A DNA stretch of 64,000 nt from Cyclina sinensis (Eukaryota > Mollusca > Bivalvia > Venerida > Veneridae). The notes under the pieces were generated by a model. The model did no database searches, was not told where the DNA came from, and worked only from the letters and a program-made list of their open reading frames with translations. Each line of letters begins with the position of its first letter. The first letter of the stretch is position 1. The position numbers were made by a program, and so were the translations under genes. The DNA is taken from contig JAAONU010000013.1 in the NCBI GenBank assembly GCA_012932295.1, positions 39,384,627 to 39,448,626 of the forward strand. The letters run 5' to 3'. Below, piece after piece: positions 23,281-34,939 of the stretch.

Positions 23281-24476
23281 TTTTTGAAATGAAATTTCCC
23301 AAATACGCAGCAAGAAAAGACAACAGTGTTACAAATATTTCACACTTCAGGTTTTACATCGTTTTACAAACGAACAACACCATCTTATATGGTTTATGGT
23401 GAACTCGGAATCACACCAATATCCCTTGACATAAACAGTCGCATATTATCATATTGGTCTAAACTTGTAGAATATCAGAACGGTAACATGCAGTTAAAAC
23501 TATCTCTGCAAGTGTATTTATTGTTACATGGTATGCACTCAGAAAACAAAGTAAAATCTATTTGGTTAGATAATATCAAACATTTGCTGTGTAGCCTAGG
23601 CTTTTCGGGTGTTTGGTACAGTCAAAGTTTTTTGAACAGCAAATGGTTAACAGCTAGTATAAAACAAAAACTAAAAGATACTTTTGTTCAAAAGTGGTAT
23701 TCTGAAATATCGAGAACCTCCGACTCGAACTTATATAAAATTTTTAAAACGAATTTTCATAGAAGTAAATATGTTGATGTTTTACCTATTGATTTATGTA
23801 AAAGTTTACTCGCTTTCTTAACCAGAAACCATCGTTTGCCTATAGAAGTCGGCAGATGGAGAAGTATACCAGCTAACGAAAGACTTTGTTTACATTGTAA
23901 TACTTTAGGTGATGAATTTCATTATATATTCCTATGTCCTCTTTTTGATCGTGAGCGTAAAAAATTTATTAAACCATATTTTTGTAGAAGACCAAATATT
24001 ATTAAGCTTAAAGAATTAATTACAAGCGAAAACATAATAGAATTAAAGAAATTAAGTATCTTTGTTAGAAAAATCATGAAATTAGTATGCGCGTAAAATG
24101 GTTAAACATAGTAACATTCTTTTTATTCCTTTTTAACATTATTTAATTATTACTGTCGTTAGTACTCTTATCAGTAACTGTAAATAATGTTTATACCTTT
24201 TCTGTATTGTATCATGCATAATCTAGACATCCATATACAACTGTTCTTTTTCTTCATTTTATAATGCATTATCAGATGCATGGAATGTATATGTTTATTT
24301 ATCATTTATAAATATGATGTGACCTGCTTCACTGTAGATACAGTAAGCAACATTTGATATTTGCATGTCGTTTCCCTTTTACACCATTGACGCTTGTATT
24401 TGTTATATTGAACTGTTATATGCTTTTGCTGTTCATTGTTATGAACCTAAGTATATGTAAATAAAGTTGAAAGTTG
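23281..24476 (+). pseudogene. 5'-truncated LINE: C-terminal domain and 3' UTR
   Basis: 23326-24096 encodes 256 residues of LINE ORF2 downstream of the RT core. It contains the thumb-like YMVYGELGITPISLDINSR and ends in a CLHCNTLGDEFHYIFLCPLF zinc-knuckle-like motif (C-x2-C...H...C). The same arrangement ends the LINE at 61757-63058. Everything upstream of the thumb is missing, the usual result of incomplete reverse transcription. The 3' UTR runs to about 24475, ending TGTAAATAAAGTTGAAAG. The frame is intact, so the copy is not very old. Confidence 0.85.
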
Positions 24477-25092
24477 TTGTGTTTTAGTTAGCTCTTTCAA
24501 AGGGCCTTAATTTAATAACATAGACACATAACTTAAACTAAATCGCTTGGTTGAAAATTAGCAAACGAGTTATTAAATGGACCACTCATACACCAACTTT
24601 TTCAGTGGTGACGCAAATCTTTATCCATTTAACAAAAACAAAATAATGATATAAAAATAAAGAAAAAGGTATAAAAAAATATTACAAATCTTTACTAGAT
24701 ATCTTACGACAAAAAACAGTCCACCCTAGGAAAGAAATAACAGTTACGTTGACTTGAGTAATGACCAAGGAAATTTTAAAAATCTTCAGATAATTTATTA
24801 TCCTTTCATTATTATTATTCTATTGGTAGTGAAATGTATACTTTTTAGAGATCTCTGGTGCATTTTGTTTAAGTTTAAATAAAAAATATTAATAAATCTT
24901 CCCTCCTTACTTAACAGGCCATATACACCGTAAAAACAAATTCAAAGGGGAGATAAATCCTTAAATCAATTATCGATAGTTCACATAAAGGCTAGCCTAA
25001 TTTATTATGCTTAAAGAGTTGAACAGCTTTTATAGATCTGATATTTTTTAGTTGTTCAACCTTTAAGCCTAATTTTAAAGTGCATATAACCG
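24477..25092. other. intergenic upstream of the Mab-21 gene
   Basis: AT-rich; no exon or repeat seen until the 58-bp block at 25093. Confidence 0.4.
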
Positions 25093-25150
25093 AGGTGAAC
25101 AACAAAATGTCAATCGGTAAAATTGGTTCACCTGCGGAGGCGAAATATTG
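25093..25150. repeat. 58-bp block upstream of the Mab-21 gene, also at 60512
   Basis: AGGTGAACAAC...GTTCACCT has 8-bp inverted arms and is followed by GCGGAGGCGAAATA. A clearly related copy lies at 60512-60570 (AGGTGAACAAC...GATCACCT, TCGGAGGCGAAATAG). It ends ~50 bp before the Mab-21 start codon, so it could be promoter-derived or a small repeat. Confidence 0.65.
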
Positions 25151-25189
25151 AGAATAAATGCTATTTATAGCTCCTATGTATGACATACA

Positions 25190-25199
25190 TATATAAAAG
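25190..25199 (+). promoter_or_regulatory. TATA-like box next to the Mab-21 start
   Basis: TATATAAAAG lies only ~5-14 bp before ATG 25204. A TATA box normally places initiation ~30 bp downstream, which would be past this ATG. A MEF2-like CTATTTATAG sits at about 25160. Function unproven. Confidence 0.3.
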
Positions 25200-25203
25200 G
25201 AAA

Positions 25204-27196
25204 ATGTCGGACAAAGGTATGTAGTACATCATTTTCTTTAAATTGTTTTATTTTGTCATTAAACTTTGTATCATGTTCATTAATAATAAGTGTGGTGTAT
25301 ATTTGAGTTATGTTTGAGCGAAATCAGGGTGGTTACTCTTTAGTTATGTGTAAATAGTGTTTAATATTTGTACACGTATTTTGTTTCTAATTGCATCTTT
25401 AAATCTGGGTCCGTTAATAACAAAAAATGTTTAATAAAGCTTACAAAACACAATATACATAAAAATGCCCAAACCCTTTGTTCTTATGCCTGAATAAAAG
25501 TGTGCCAGTGTGACACATGTGCTGCACATAACTTTTGACTTATAATATCAAATTTAAAAAAAATATCATCGGATAAGGGCAAAACCGTTGTATCTCCCTC
25601 TGAATCTATATTTAGCAACAGATTCAGTTTTACGCTTAAATGCGTTTGTTTTCTAAATTCAGTAACTACAAGTTACATTATATTCAATATATTCAAACTG
25701 AAAAATTTATTGTTTTTATCATTGTGTAATTATGTAATGCTTTACTTGTGTAGTTTCATTTTTAACGGATGCAGTTCACATTAATTTGCTGTTTCTTTTA
25801 ATGATCTACAGAGACGACAGACACGTGCGCATTTTCGCGCCATTTATCTACTTTATTAGATAACATCGGATACAGTCAACAAATTGTGAAACATAGAAGA
25901 AAAGTCTATGCAACGACGGACAAGATATTTGATGAAACACACGAAGACCTAACACGAATTACGGCTGGCAGCAAAGGTGAAGGCTTCTCGTCATACTGCG
26001 AAAGTGATAATGACTTTTTACGTACTCATAGGTATATTGTTTGCACATTGCCATGCGAAGAACCAGAAATCGAAAACAAGGACAAGATAACGATATTTGA
26101 AATGATTTCGGACCAATGTACTCCCGGACATTATAAATTGAAACGAAACAAAGCTGGGTCATACCCTTTGCCAAAGCATGCTGAGATGGCCTTGCTAATG
26201 CCAAACAAAACAGATTCGTACATATCCAGTGACAAGTTTACTAAGTCACTCTTTAACCAACTAACTTCGCAAGTTGATGGCGGATATGTCAGCAAAGAAA
26301 AGTCGGGCCCTGCCGTTCCTCAGGCTTTAGGGGCGTTACAAAATGATCACGTTTACGGATTTCGTTGCAAGTGCCAGGAATCCATTTTATCGGAGTGGAT
26401 TTCGCGCCCAAGGAAGAATAACTGGCCTTCGTCGGAACTAATCCAAGATGTCACTCGGCTTGAAGCTCAGATAGTGCCAGTTGGTGGTAAAGCCAGTGAA
26501 TGTCAGGACTTAGAATGGCGAATTTGCTTCATTCCTGGTGAAATGAAGTTGACCCACAGTTTGAACGAGGCTCAGTACAAAATTTACATTTTACTAAAGC
26601 TAATAAACAAGTCTGTGTTGAAGAAAATATGTCCAGAAATATCTTCTTATATTATGAAAAACATTGTTTACTGGTTGGTAGAAAGTCGTCCACAAGAAAT
26701 ATTTACTATAGACAATCTGTTTGATAACCTGATGATTGCTTTATCAATGCTTGAAAAAGCCATTGAAGAAAACTCATGCCCTTATTACATGCTTCCACAG
26801 AGAAACTTGCTCAGTGGCCGACTTTCTGTGAAGGATATTCAAACTTTAGTGGAAACAATAAGAACTCTGAGAGAAGAGGGGCCCCAATTCATTCTAAGGT
26901 GTGACAAGATTAAAGATGCACGGACAATGCCCGCTGTAGAACTAGAAATAAAAGGAAGGAAAAGGGATGAGCTGGAGATGGCAGTTCTAGAACTTCGAGA
27001 ATTTAAATGTACTTACCAGTATAAGCCGAACTCGAGCTGGGAGGAGAAAGATAAACAGCTGTATGCAAATACTGATTATATGAATATAGTGACAAGAGTA
27101 AGAGATCTTGCATGGCCGGAATGGAGACAACACTATACAACCAGAGAAGATATGCAAAAGAAAATGTCAAGAAGACTTGAGCAGATATTGATATAA
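25204..27196 (+). CDS. Mab-21 domain protein (cGAS-like receptor family)
   Basis: Two exons, 25204-25216 (MSDK plus one base, donor AAAG|GTATGT) and 25812-27196 (acceptor CTACAG), 465 aa. Exon 2 alone reads through ETTDTCAFSRHLSTLLDNIG. Nucleotidyltransferase motif GSKGEG at residues 57-62, paired acids SDND (D70, D72) and a candidate third acid D183 (NDHVYGF). The helical half has EWRICF (239-241) and SLNEAQYKIYILLKL. Then a Mab-21-type YWLVES...NLFDNL region and CPYYMLPQ follow. Length and order match Mab-21/cGLR proteins, which include cyclic-dinucleotide-producing sensors of nucleic acids and are greatly expanded in bivalves. No signal peptide or membrane segment; probably cytosolic. Ligand and activity unknown. 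Confidence 0.88.
25812..27196 (+). CDS. main exon of the Mab-21 gene
   Basis: Carries 461 of 465 residues. The frame is open back to the acceptor at 25811, and the conserved-looking TTDTCAFSRHLSTLL lies upstream of the first possible non-ATG start at 25886. So the exon must be spliced to a leader exon. Stop TAA at 27194-27196. Confidence 0.9.
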
Positions 27197-27281
27197 CTCT
27201 TGTATTTTATGTGATACATCTAATGGAGCCTAAACCATCTTCAATCTTAAGATATTAACACAGCTGTAAGGGAAAAAAACA

Positions 27282-27293
27282 AATAAAAATAAA
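27282..27293 (+). terminator. polyadenylation signals of the Mab-21 gene
   Basis: Two adjoining AATAAA hexamers at 27282 and 27288, 86-97 bp after the stop codon. Confidence 0.7.
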
Positions 27294-27841
27294 AATATTC
27301 ATTCTCATTTTTATGTGATTATTTTTACTAACAGTTCTAACAAGTATTTATGTCAAAAGCAGATACAATGGAAGTCATCATCAGATAAAGCTAATGGGAT
27401 TCGAGTTTTCGACTTTCCTGCCCATATTGTTTAATTTACTAGCTTTACTGTAGCTAGTTTTGAGATTACTTCACAGTTTTTATTGAATGTAGTAACTGCA
27501 GATGTTATCAAGCATACAGAATACTATATGAAAAGCCACTCTACGTAAATATATGATTATACTCACAGAGTACATAGATTTTTATCCTGAACTGTTCAGA
27601 ACATTTAGCAAAATAGAGTTTTACTGTGTAATTTTGGAAAAAAAATTAATAACTATATACACCTACCCAAATTGAAAACTTTACACTTTTCATTTTTGAA
27701 TATTTGTGTTATCTGTGTTCACTGAGTAAACATAATTAAACCAGATTATTGGGTTATAGTGCATCTAAACCGACATAAAATCATAACTGTTAGCAGACAT
27801 AAAAAAATCATCTTTTTATTTCAAAACTCCAACATTCAGTG
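27294..27841. other. noncoding spacer
   Basis: AT-rich; likely includes the left end of the Tc1-like remnant, but no terminal inverted repeat could be identified. Confidence 0.4.
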
Positions 27842-28375
27842 ATGCCACGTCTCAGTGAAGCTGAGAGAAATCAGGCGATAGGAATGCTACGTGCAGAGTC
27901 AGCGGTAAGCACTTTTGCATGTCAACTGCTCTAGGCAGACTCTTCACAATCTTAGTAACAGGTTTAATACCACTGATAGTGTCACAGACTGTCCGAGACC
28001 TGCTCATGCAACAATGTTACGCACTGATCGCGTTATTACGTTAAGGCATCTTCGTAATCGTTTCCTTCCAGGAATTACTACTGCAGGTCGTTACAGGGTT
28101 CATGCCCAGACTATCATAAACCGTCTGAGGCAGAACCATTTTCCTATTCGTGCATGTCGTCCATATAAGGACAAACTTTAACTCATTGTCATCAAGCCCG
28201 ATTGAACACATATTGGGATGAACTGGGCAGAAGAGTTAAGTCGAATCATCAAATCAACACCATTAACGACCTTGAAAATGCACTCCTGCTTGAATGGCAC
28301 CTGTTCAGCTTTACGTCAGTTCTATGCGGCGATGTATTCTGAGATGTATTTGACAATTCGAGGGTAACACAGCTT
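27842..28375 (+). pseudogene. internally deleted Tc1-like transposase
   Basis: ATG at 27842 begins MPRLSEAERNQAIGMLRAES, the typical N-terminus of Tc1-like transposases. After a frameshift near 27910 the helix-turn-helix part continues (SRQTLHNLSNRF...DCPRPAHA...RVHAQTIINRLRQ) to ACRPYKDKL and a stop at 28181. About 10 bp later the sequence jumps to the extreme C-terminus (NTYWDELGRRVKSNHQINTI and DLENALLLEW). The whole catalytic DDE core is missing. Dead element. Confidence 0.85.
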
Positions 28376-28559
28376 ACGGACTTTATCTGAAGCATAATGA
28401 TACAATCTTACAATATTTTCATTCCTCCAAAATATTGTACCATTAAATTACGATTTTTCGTGATTTTCAGTGTTACATGATTAATATGATTTAGGTAGAT
28501 GATGCTACAAACCAAAATATGTTAGCTCTAGGCTTTTGTTGTTTCAGATAAGAATTTCT

Positions 28560-29095
28560 AAACTTTTTATCCTATATACAATGTAACTCTATGTAAGATC
28601 AAGTGACCACTGGAGCGGGACCAGTTTTGGGTTCACTAAACGATTATACACAACAAACATCTCGACTCTAGGCCTTATGGTTTCTGCCAAGAAGATTTTT
28701 AAAGTTTTTTCTATACAAGGCTATGTAAAATCAATTGACCCCTGGGGGGACCAGTTCTGACCCCAGAGCCATGATTTATAAAACTTTGGTAGAGGTCCAC
28801 TTGAAGATGTTATCAACCAAATATGTAAGCTTTAGGCTTTATTGTTTCAGACAAGAAGTTTTTTTTATAATTTCCTTTCAGTTGCTATGGCAACCAGAGT
28901 TCTGCAAGGAATTCTATTTCTTATGTTAGTTTTAAAGAAGATTATGCAAAAATCATTTCTGGCAAGTCCAATGCAATTGACCCAGTGGTATAGGAGATGT
29001 TGTTTGAAATCAACTGTAAAGGCGGACCGACAGACGGCAGACAAAATAGCATACTACAAGCTACACCTGACCTTCGGTCACGTGGGCTAAAAAAC
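28560..29095. repeat. tandem-core repeat element, ~160-bp units
   Basis: Diverged units each hold a TTTCxGxCAAGAAGxTTTT motif (28550, 28687, 28850) and TTGACCCCTGGGGGGACCAG-like phrases (28610, 28735). The right edge has GCGGACCGACAGACGGCAGAC (29022-29042) and then CACGTGGGCTAAAAAAC. Same architecture as the elements near 50 and 55 kb. Short open frames inside are artefacts. Confidence 0.65.
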
Positions 29096-30148
29096 ATGGA
29101 ATGTTTCTCGACAGTTAAGAAATGATGGCAGTTTGTATGCAACCCATATGTTTCCAAAAAACAAATTAGGGTTTTAAGGTATAAGGGATTGCAGACTGTA
29201 TAAAATTAGTTCAACCGGAATATATTTTAAATTTTTAATGTGAGGAATGGGACAGGAAGTCTGTCATATTATGCATTTGATGACAATAAATCAATCCAGG
29301 CTGAAGTGGTTTGACAGGTTGGCAAACTTGTTTTTCTCTTTCCATGACAGAGATCACTTCTAGGACAATCCATTTTCTTAATACAACCTGGAGCACTTTC
29401 ATGATGGAATAATTTCAATTACAGGAAAGATGAAGATGATACTTGTGCAGGGAACACTTTTAGAGAACTGTTTTATCAATATTACTACAACGTAGCTTTA
29501 AGCATATGAGATTAATAACAGAACAGAACAGAAAGTTCATTAAAGCTTATCGTCATGAATGATGATCAGTAACATATAAAAGGTAGACAGTGAGTTGTAC
29601 CTGCACAGCTCGTGACTTAAAGGGAATTTGTCTACATATCTAAACTGATTTTGCATTTCGGAAATTAAAGCCTTTTGAACGATACATAGCTAGCTTAAAA
29701 CTATTTTTAATCTGAATTTAACAAAGCTTAATTTTAGCCATGTTAAAAATATTTGTGAACATAATTTTTTCTGAAATTATTTCACAAATAGGAAAATAAG
29801 AAATAAGTGAAACTTACTTTTTATTGTCATTGAGATAGTAAGCAATTCTTCTATTTCATGCAATATGTCTATGGTGACACGATTTATAGCTAGATAATGT
29901 GAATCTAGTCTTACTTTTTCATTAATCATAATGTTTTCTTTTTCAATGCAGATTCAAGAATAAACAATAGAAACGATATGCTAACTTCAGGCGAAAAAAT
30001 GTTTGGAAAAAGGCTTGTTTTTTGTGTTTTTTTAATCTTAAAAGCACGATATGTCCATTGAAAATATCCCGCAAAACTCGAGATAGACTGTATGCATTCT
30101 GTAATTCTGTACATGTAGAGAACACTTACGTTCTGTATATGAACTATA
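29096..30148. other. intergenic, no gene seen
   Basis: AT-rich. Open frames at 29926-30225 are low-complexity and unsupported. Confidence 0.4.
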
Positions 30149-30490
30149 TATACTAGCGGAAAAAAGAAACTGTGCATGCTATAATATGCTATAAATGAGG
30201 AAGTATATAATAAAACGCCAAACAATTTTCAACAGGGTTTTATCTGACCTTTATTTAACACCTGTTCAATTGATATGGTTATTTCATCGTCAGCGTCTTG
30301 GAAAGAGATCAATTTTCACAGACGTTCTCTAAACAAAGTTGAGCTCATCAATACATGTCCACCATTGGAATCGATGCATGCTTGACGACGCTACATTGAT
30401 GCGACAAGTGTGCTGAAAAATGCCTGGGGAATACCATTACATATTCTCACAAGCACACGTGACAGGTCAGGTAACGTCAACGGCTAATTT
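30149..30490 (-). pseudogene. 3' end of a second Tc1/IS630-like transposon
   Basis: Read on the minus strand, 30490 to 30330 gives LPDLSRVLVRICNGIPQAFF and then M-stop-RRQACIDSNGGH. This matches the C-terminus of Tc1-type transposases (IPQ...I.SMRRRCQA.I.A.GGHT). The plus-strand start TATATACTAGCGGAAAAAAG at about 30148 looks like a terminal inverted repeat of this family. The rest of the element is absent, so it is truncated. It is a different family from the remnant at 27842. Confidence 0.7.
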
Positions 30491-31430
30491 TGGAGGTTGT
30501 TGTTGTTTTTCCTTTAATATTTGTTAACTCATACGCATGATTTTTGGTCGCACCGGATGCCTGCAGCCTTTTGTTTTACAATGCAGATTGAAACCAAAAA
30601 CACAGCCTTCCCACTAGAAGAAGAGTTTTAGTTTTGGATAATTCATCAACCATTGGATTTACGATCACTTGGTATGTGCAGCCCGCCCCCTAGTGGCCTT
30701 ATTTTTTCACAGAACAATATAAATTTCACAATTCATATTGAGGGTCACCAAAGTAACATCTGCACCGAATTGTTTCAAAAAGATCGTGGAGTTACTGAGG
30801 AGAAGAGCTTTAAAGTTTTTTTCTTTTGGTTGCCATGGAAACCAGTTCTGCATAAAATCAATAAATTTCCGAGGTCTGAAATGAGGCCATTCTAATAAAG
30901 TAAATTTGAAATCGCTCAGGGTTTTAAGATGTTGTTGAATGCAGTTGTTGACAGACGGATGAATGAACGAACGGACATTAGGTGATTCAACCGTTCACTT
31001 GAGCTCTCAGAAATACATGTTCCTAAAAATACTGGCACTGCACTAGACTATGAAAGAAAAAAAATAAACAAAGCTTTCTATAGTTCAACAGGTGTTGATC
31101 TGTTTTAGTAATATTTTTCTTTCCATACTGAATATAACAACAACAACAAAAAAACACTTTTAAAATTTTATTTCTTGAGCACTGGTGTTCTTGTGCAAAG
31201 ATGTTTAATTTACACTGCACTTTCAAGTTCTTTACACGAAACAACGATAGGTGTAACTGATAATTCTTCATTCAACATTAGAACCAAATATGCAAGAATT
31301 TCAAAAAACCTTATTGATTTATTTTTACAAAAGGTGTTATAAAACTTAATTCTAAACTGACAAACTAATCATCCTTATATAGGCATTTTTTTCTGTAACA
31401 AGTTTCTTTCCACTTCTTGCTCCCTTTAAG
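30491..31430. repeat. degenerate repeat-like sequence
   Basis: 30640-30990 shows tandem-core style phrases (CAGCCCGCCCCCTAGTGGCC, TTGCCATGGAAACCAGTTCTG) and an edge of GACAGACGGATGAATGAACG-type tetranucleotides (30950-30975). No coding potential. The remainder is AT-rich. Confidence 0.4.
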
Positions 31431-31775
31431 TTAAAACTCCATCTCCCAACCTTAATCTCAAACTCCTCTCAACCTAAAACTCTATCTCCAAGTCTTCATT
31501 CCTCCTCCTCTTAACCTCAAAATTCCATCTCCCAACCTTAATCTCCCTCCACTTAACCTAAAATTCCATCTCCCAGTCTTAATTCCTCCTCCTCTGAACC
31601 TTAAATCCCTCCTCCTAACCTTAAAACTCCACCATCCAACTTCAATCTCCCTCCACTTCTCCTAAAACTTTATCTCCCAGTCTTAATTCCTCCTCTGAAC
31701 CTCAAAATCCCACCTCCCAACCTTAAAACTCCATCCTACAACATTAATTCACCATCACCCTTAACTGCAAAACTT
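31431..31775. repeat. nearly G-free pyrimidine-rich repeat tract
   Basis: About 330 bp containing only five or six G on the plus strand. Built from irregular 30-60 bp units such as CCATCTCCCAACCTTAATCT and CCTCCTCCTCTGAACCT. Strongly strand-asymmetric polypyrimidine DNA. Confidence 0.85.
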
Positions 31776-31981
31776 TACGCTTTAACTCCACTTCTTAAGA
31801 CTTTTGTCTCTCCCTTCACACAAAATTTCATCTCTACATAATTTAGTTGACCAATAAGAACAAACTCTTTGTAATGTTTTGTAAAACAATCATTAATTTT
31901 AAAATTTTTTTTTTCCTGTTTACATATCTAAATGTTAGTTAAAGAAAAAAATAATGACAAAGCTGGCGTTACAAATTTTTC

Positions 31982-32156
31982 TGCCCACTTTTTATATACT
32001 GGTGCCCACTTTGTAAAGGCTGTATATGTTGGTGCCCACTTTGTATATACTGGTGTCCACTTTTCATATACTGGTGCCCACTTTGTATAGACTTTGTATA
32101 TGTTGGTGCCTACTTAGGATATACTGGTGTCCACTTTGTATATACTAGTGTCCAAA
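31982..32156. repeat. minisatellite, ~23-bp units
   Basis: Seven or more imperfect units of the type GGTGCCCACTTTGTATATACT, some stretched by extra TATA bases. Confidence 0.85.
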
Positions 32157-34597
32157 AACTCTGTAAAAATTTATAAAGAAAGCTCTGATTATCACGTCTG
32201 AAATTATTCAATATGCAATTTTACAAAGGCAGAATTTCCATATACTGAAGATCAACAACAAAGCCGGGAAACAAAACTGAGGGTGAAAGCAGAATGTGCT
32301 ATTAGCTTCTTTATTTTATAACACTTAAAACTCTTTCGCATTCATTCCTTGAAATGCAATTATAGATCATAAAATAGATAATAAAGCAACGATGAAAAAG
32401 CATGGCTACAGTTCCTACCAAGGCATTGCTACTATGAAATAACAAAAACAGTAAAATAAAAAACAACCTTACACCACAATGGAAAATAAAATACAAAATT
32501 AAAGATCTGTCACCAGTATAAACACAGACATGGGAATCGGTACTGACATAAATACCATAGTTAACTATAGTTTTTTCTTTGTTCTTCAACCCTGTATATT
32601 TTAAATATACTACGCAGATATATTTAGACATGGTATAAGTGCAAGATAAGTCAGATATAGCTTTAAATATTCTCCCTAGATGTTTGATAGGAGACTTATA
32701 CTGGTAACCTACCTTGAAAATAATAATATCCAAGCAAGAATCTTCCATTTGTTTAAAACTTACACCATAATCAAACAATATATATTTCTGAGTATCTTCT
32801 TAGCTCAATAACTTTGACATTCTCTATATTGTTACATAAATGAGTTTGCTATAAAATGCTATAAAAGTAATTATTAAACAAAATTGCAGTCAGCAGAAAA
32901 AAGAAGACAAAAATCTATCAAATAAAAGGAAAAAGGGATGTAATCTTTAAAGTGATACAATACAGATGAACTGCCACCATGCAATGGCATAAATGTTCAC
33001 CCTTAATCTGGAATTAATATGGACTCATCTATTTTTTTTAAACTGGGTTGCAACATTTGCATTTCTGAGGGTTTTTTTAAACCATATTTTTATACCTTGT
33101 CAAACAGTATATAAAAGCTGACCATTACCTGCTCTGGTCACAAAGGCTTTGCTCTGGTATGAACTTAAAGCCATTTAACAGTTCAAGTCATATCGGAATG
33201 GCAGCTTACCTAACCATCACATATAAGGACAAGTACTACACCTCAATCCTCCATAAGAAACTGCTACATTTCTCACATGAATAGAAATGGTTGGCAGTGG
33301 CTATCAGACCCATGACTGCTTATACAAGCAGAAAAACTTATCACTGAAAAAATTAAGGTCAACTGAACTCAATAATATTGTCAGTTATGAGATTAATGGA
33401 TCATAGTGGGTAACAATCACACTTGCTCTCTTTAAAGTTTAACAGTTTACAAACCACATGTTAAACATATATTTCTTTCATACTAAATATACTTTTAACT
33501 CCAACGGAAAATGAACGAATATACAAGAGACACAACCAGTCTTCCTAAAATAAATAATGTTCAGTCTCAAAATTGACTTATTCATCCATACTAGTAGTTT
33601 CTATTTAAATAACCTATAAAACGTAACAAGTAACTTCAACATGTCTGATTAACATAACAAAGATATCACATTCATCAGATTTACTTCATTAAGTAAATGA
33701 AGAAAGACAAATTTGGTATTGGCAGAATCCTGCCTTAAATCATATTTTTCATGAACCAAGACTCGAAGGAGTATAAGTTAGAAAAATTACTGACAGGGAC
33801 GATGCTTTGACACTACTCACTTCAAGCTCTGAAAATCTCTATATTCCCTCACCATACAACCTGAAACTTGTTTTCAGCACATTCAGTATAAGAAAGGGCA
33901 AAATTTTCATGCCTGAAATCAGAACTAGTGCTGATAATAACTGACCTATAATCACATTTATATGCAAAAGTACTTGCACAAAAAGTCTCCTTTTAACCAT
34001 GTCATGTTTAATACTTTTTCTTCATGAAAAAGCACCCTTTAAGTATGAGAAAGAAAAAAAAAGAAATATAAATTGTGGATTAATCAAGCTTTCTCATGTC
34101 TTAAAGATTGTGCTATCTATCAACAGAATTGAAACACTACAACAAACAACACACACACTTCTGAACAAAACTTCAACAACGCAAAACTGGTAAGTTCGTC
34201 ATACTCTTTCAAATATTTCTTTTAACATTAAAGCTCATGTTAAAATTTATAAATACAGAAAGAACCAACTATAAATCCAATTGTGAAAACCTTGATAATA
34301 TTTCATACTTAACTTTTTGAAAATGAACAAGAAATACAATAAAAAAAACTGTTTGAAAATAAAAAGAAAGCAATAAAAATGTCAGAATTGATCAACATCT
34401 AACATCCATTTAACATAGTCTAAGATGATACAACAAAACAATTACATGTAGCTATAAAACAAGTCTGAATTCTAAAGAGAAGTGATTTTTTTATAGAATT
34501 CTTCTCAATTTCATTATCAGTCAAGTCATGTTCGATTTTTAAGTTTAGTCATGGCTGCAGCAAAATAGATGGGAGCTGATTCATAGATATTTCCACT
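32157..34597 (-). other. downstream region of ALAS, possible long 3' UTR
   Basis: No supported exon. On the minus strand an AATAAA lies at 32309-32314 with none obvious closer to the ALAS stop, so a ~2.3-kb 3' UTR is possible but unproven. The open frame at 32311-32778 on the minus strand has no recognisable motif. Confidence 0.3.
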
Positions 34598-34939
34598 TCA
34601 TGCGGCCACGAGTGTGGTCTGAAGTGAAGAGTATGTACAGTTGGACCGGTTGCAGATCGGGTCTCGAGTAAAGAAGCGTTCAAACTTTAGCGGCTTGTGG
34701 CAGAACTCGCAAGATTCAGGGCATACATTCTTGTGCAGCTCCAAACCATTTTTCTTCCATACGAGAACCAGTTTTTCCACCAAGTTGTCCATCATTTCCT
34801 TCGTGTGATGGGGTGTGGGCGCTATACGTAGTCGTTCCTGGCCCAGGGCTACAGTAGGGTAGTTTATAGCTTGGATGTATATGTTGTGGTCCTGTATCAA
34901 ATCATTGCTCAACTTTGTGGCCAAGGCTGCATTACCAAC
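34598..34939 (-). CDS. ALAS: ALAS last coding exon
   Basis: Residues 497-609 and stop: [50 protein letters not shown] and a cysteine-containing tail ([17 protein letters not shown]) typical of animal ALAS. Confidence 0.96.
   Translation of the reverse strand, partial: VGNAALATKLSNDLIQDHNIYIQAINYPTVALGQERLRIAPTPHHTKEMMDNLVEKLVLVWKKNGLELHKNVCPESCEFCHKPLKFERFFTRDPICNRSNCTYSSLQTTLVAA

Noticed and set aside
32311..32778. 155-residue minus-strand frame downstream of ALAS
   Set aside because: No motif; lies in the probable ALAS 3' region; hydrophobic low-information composition.
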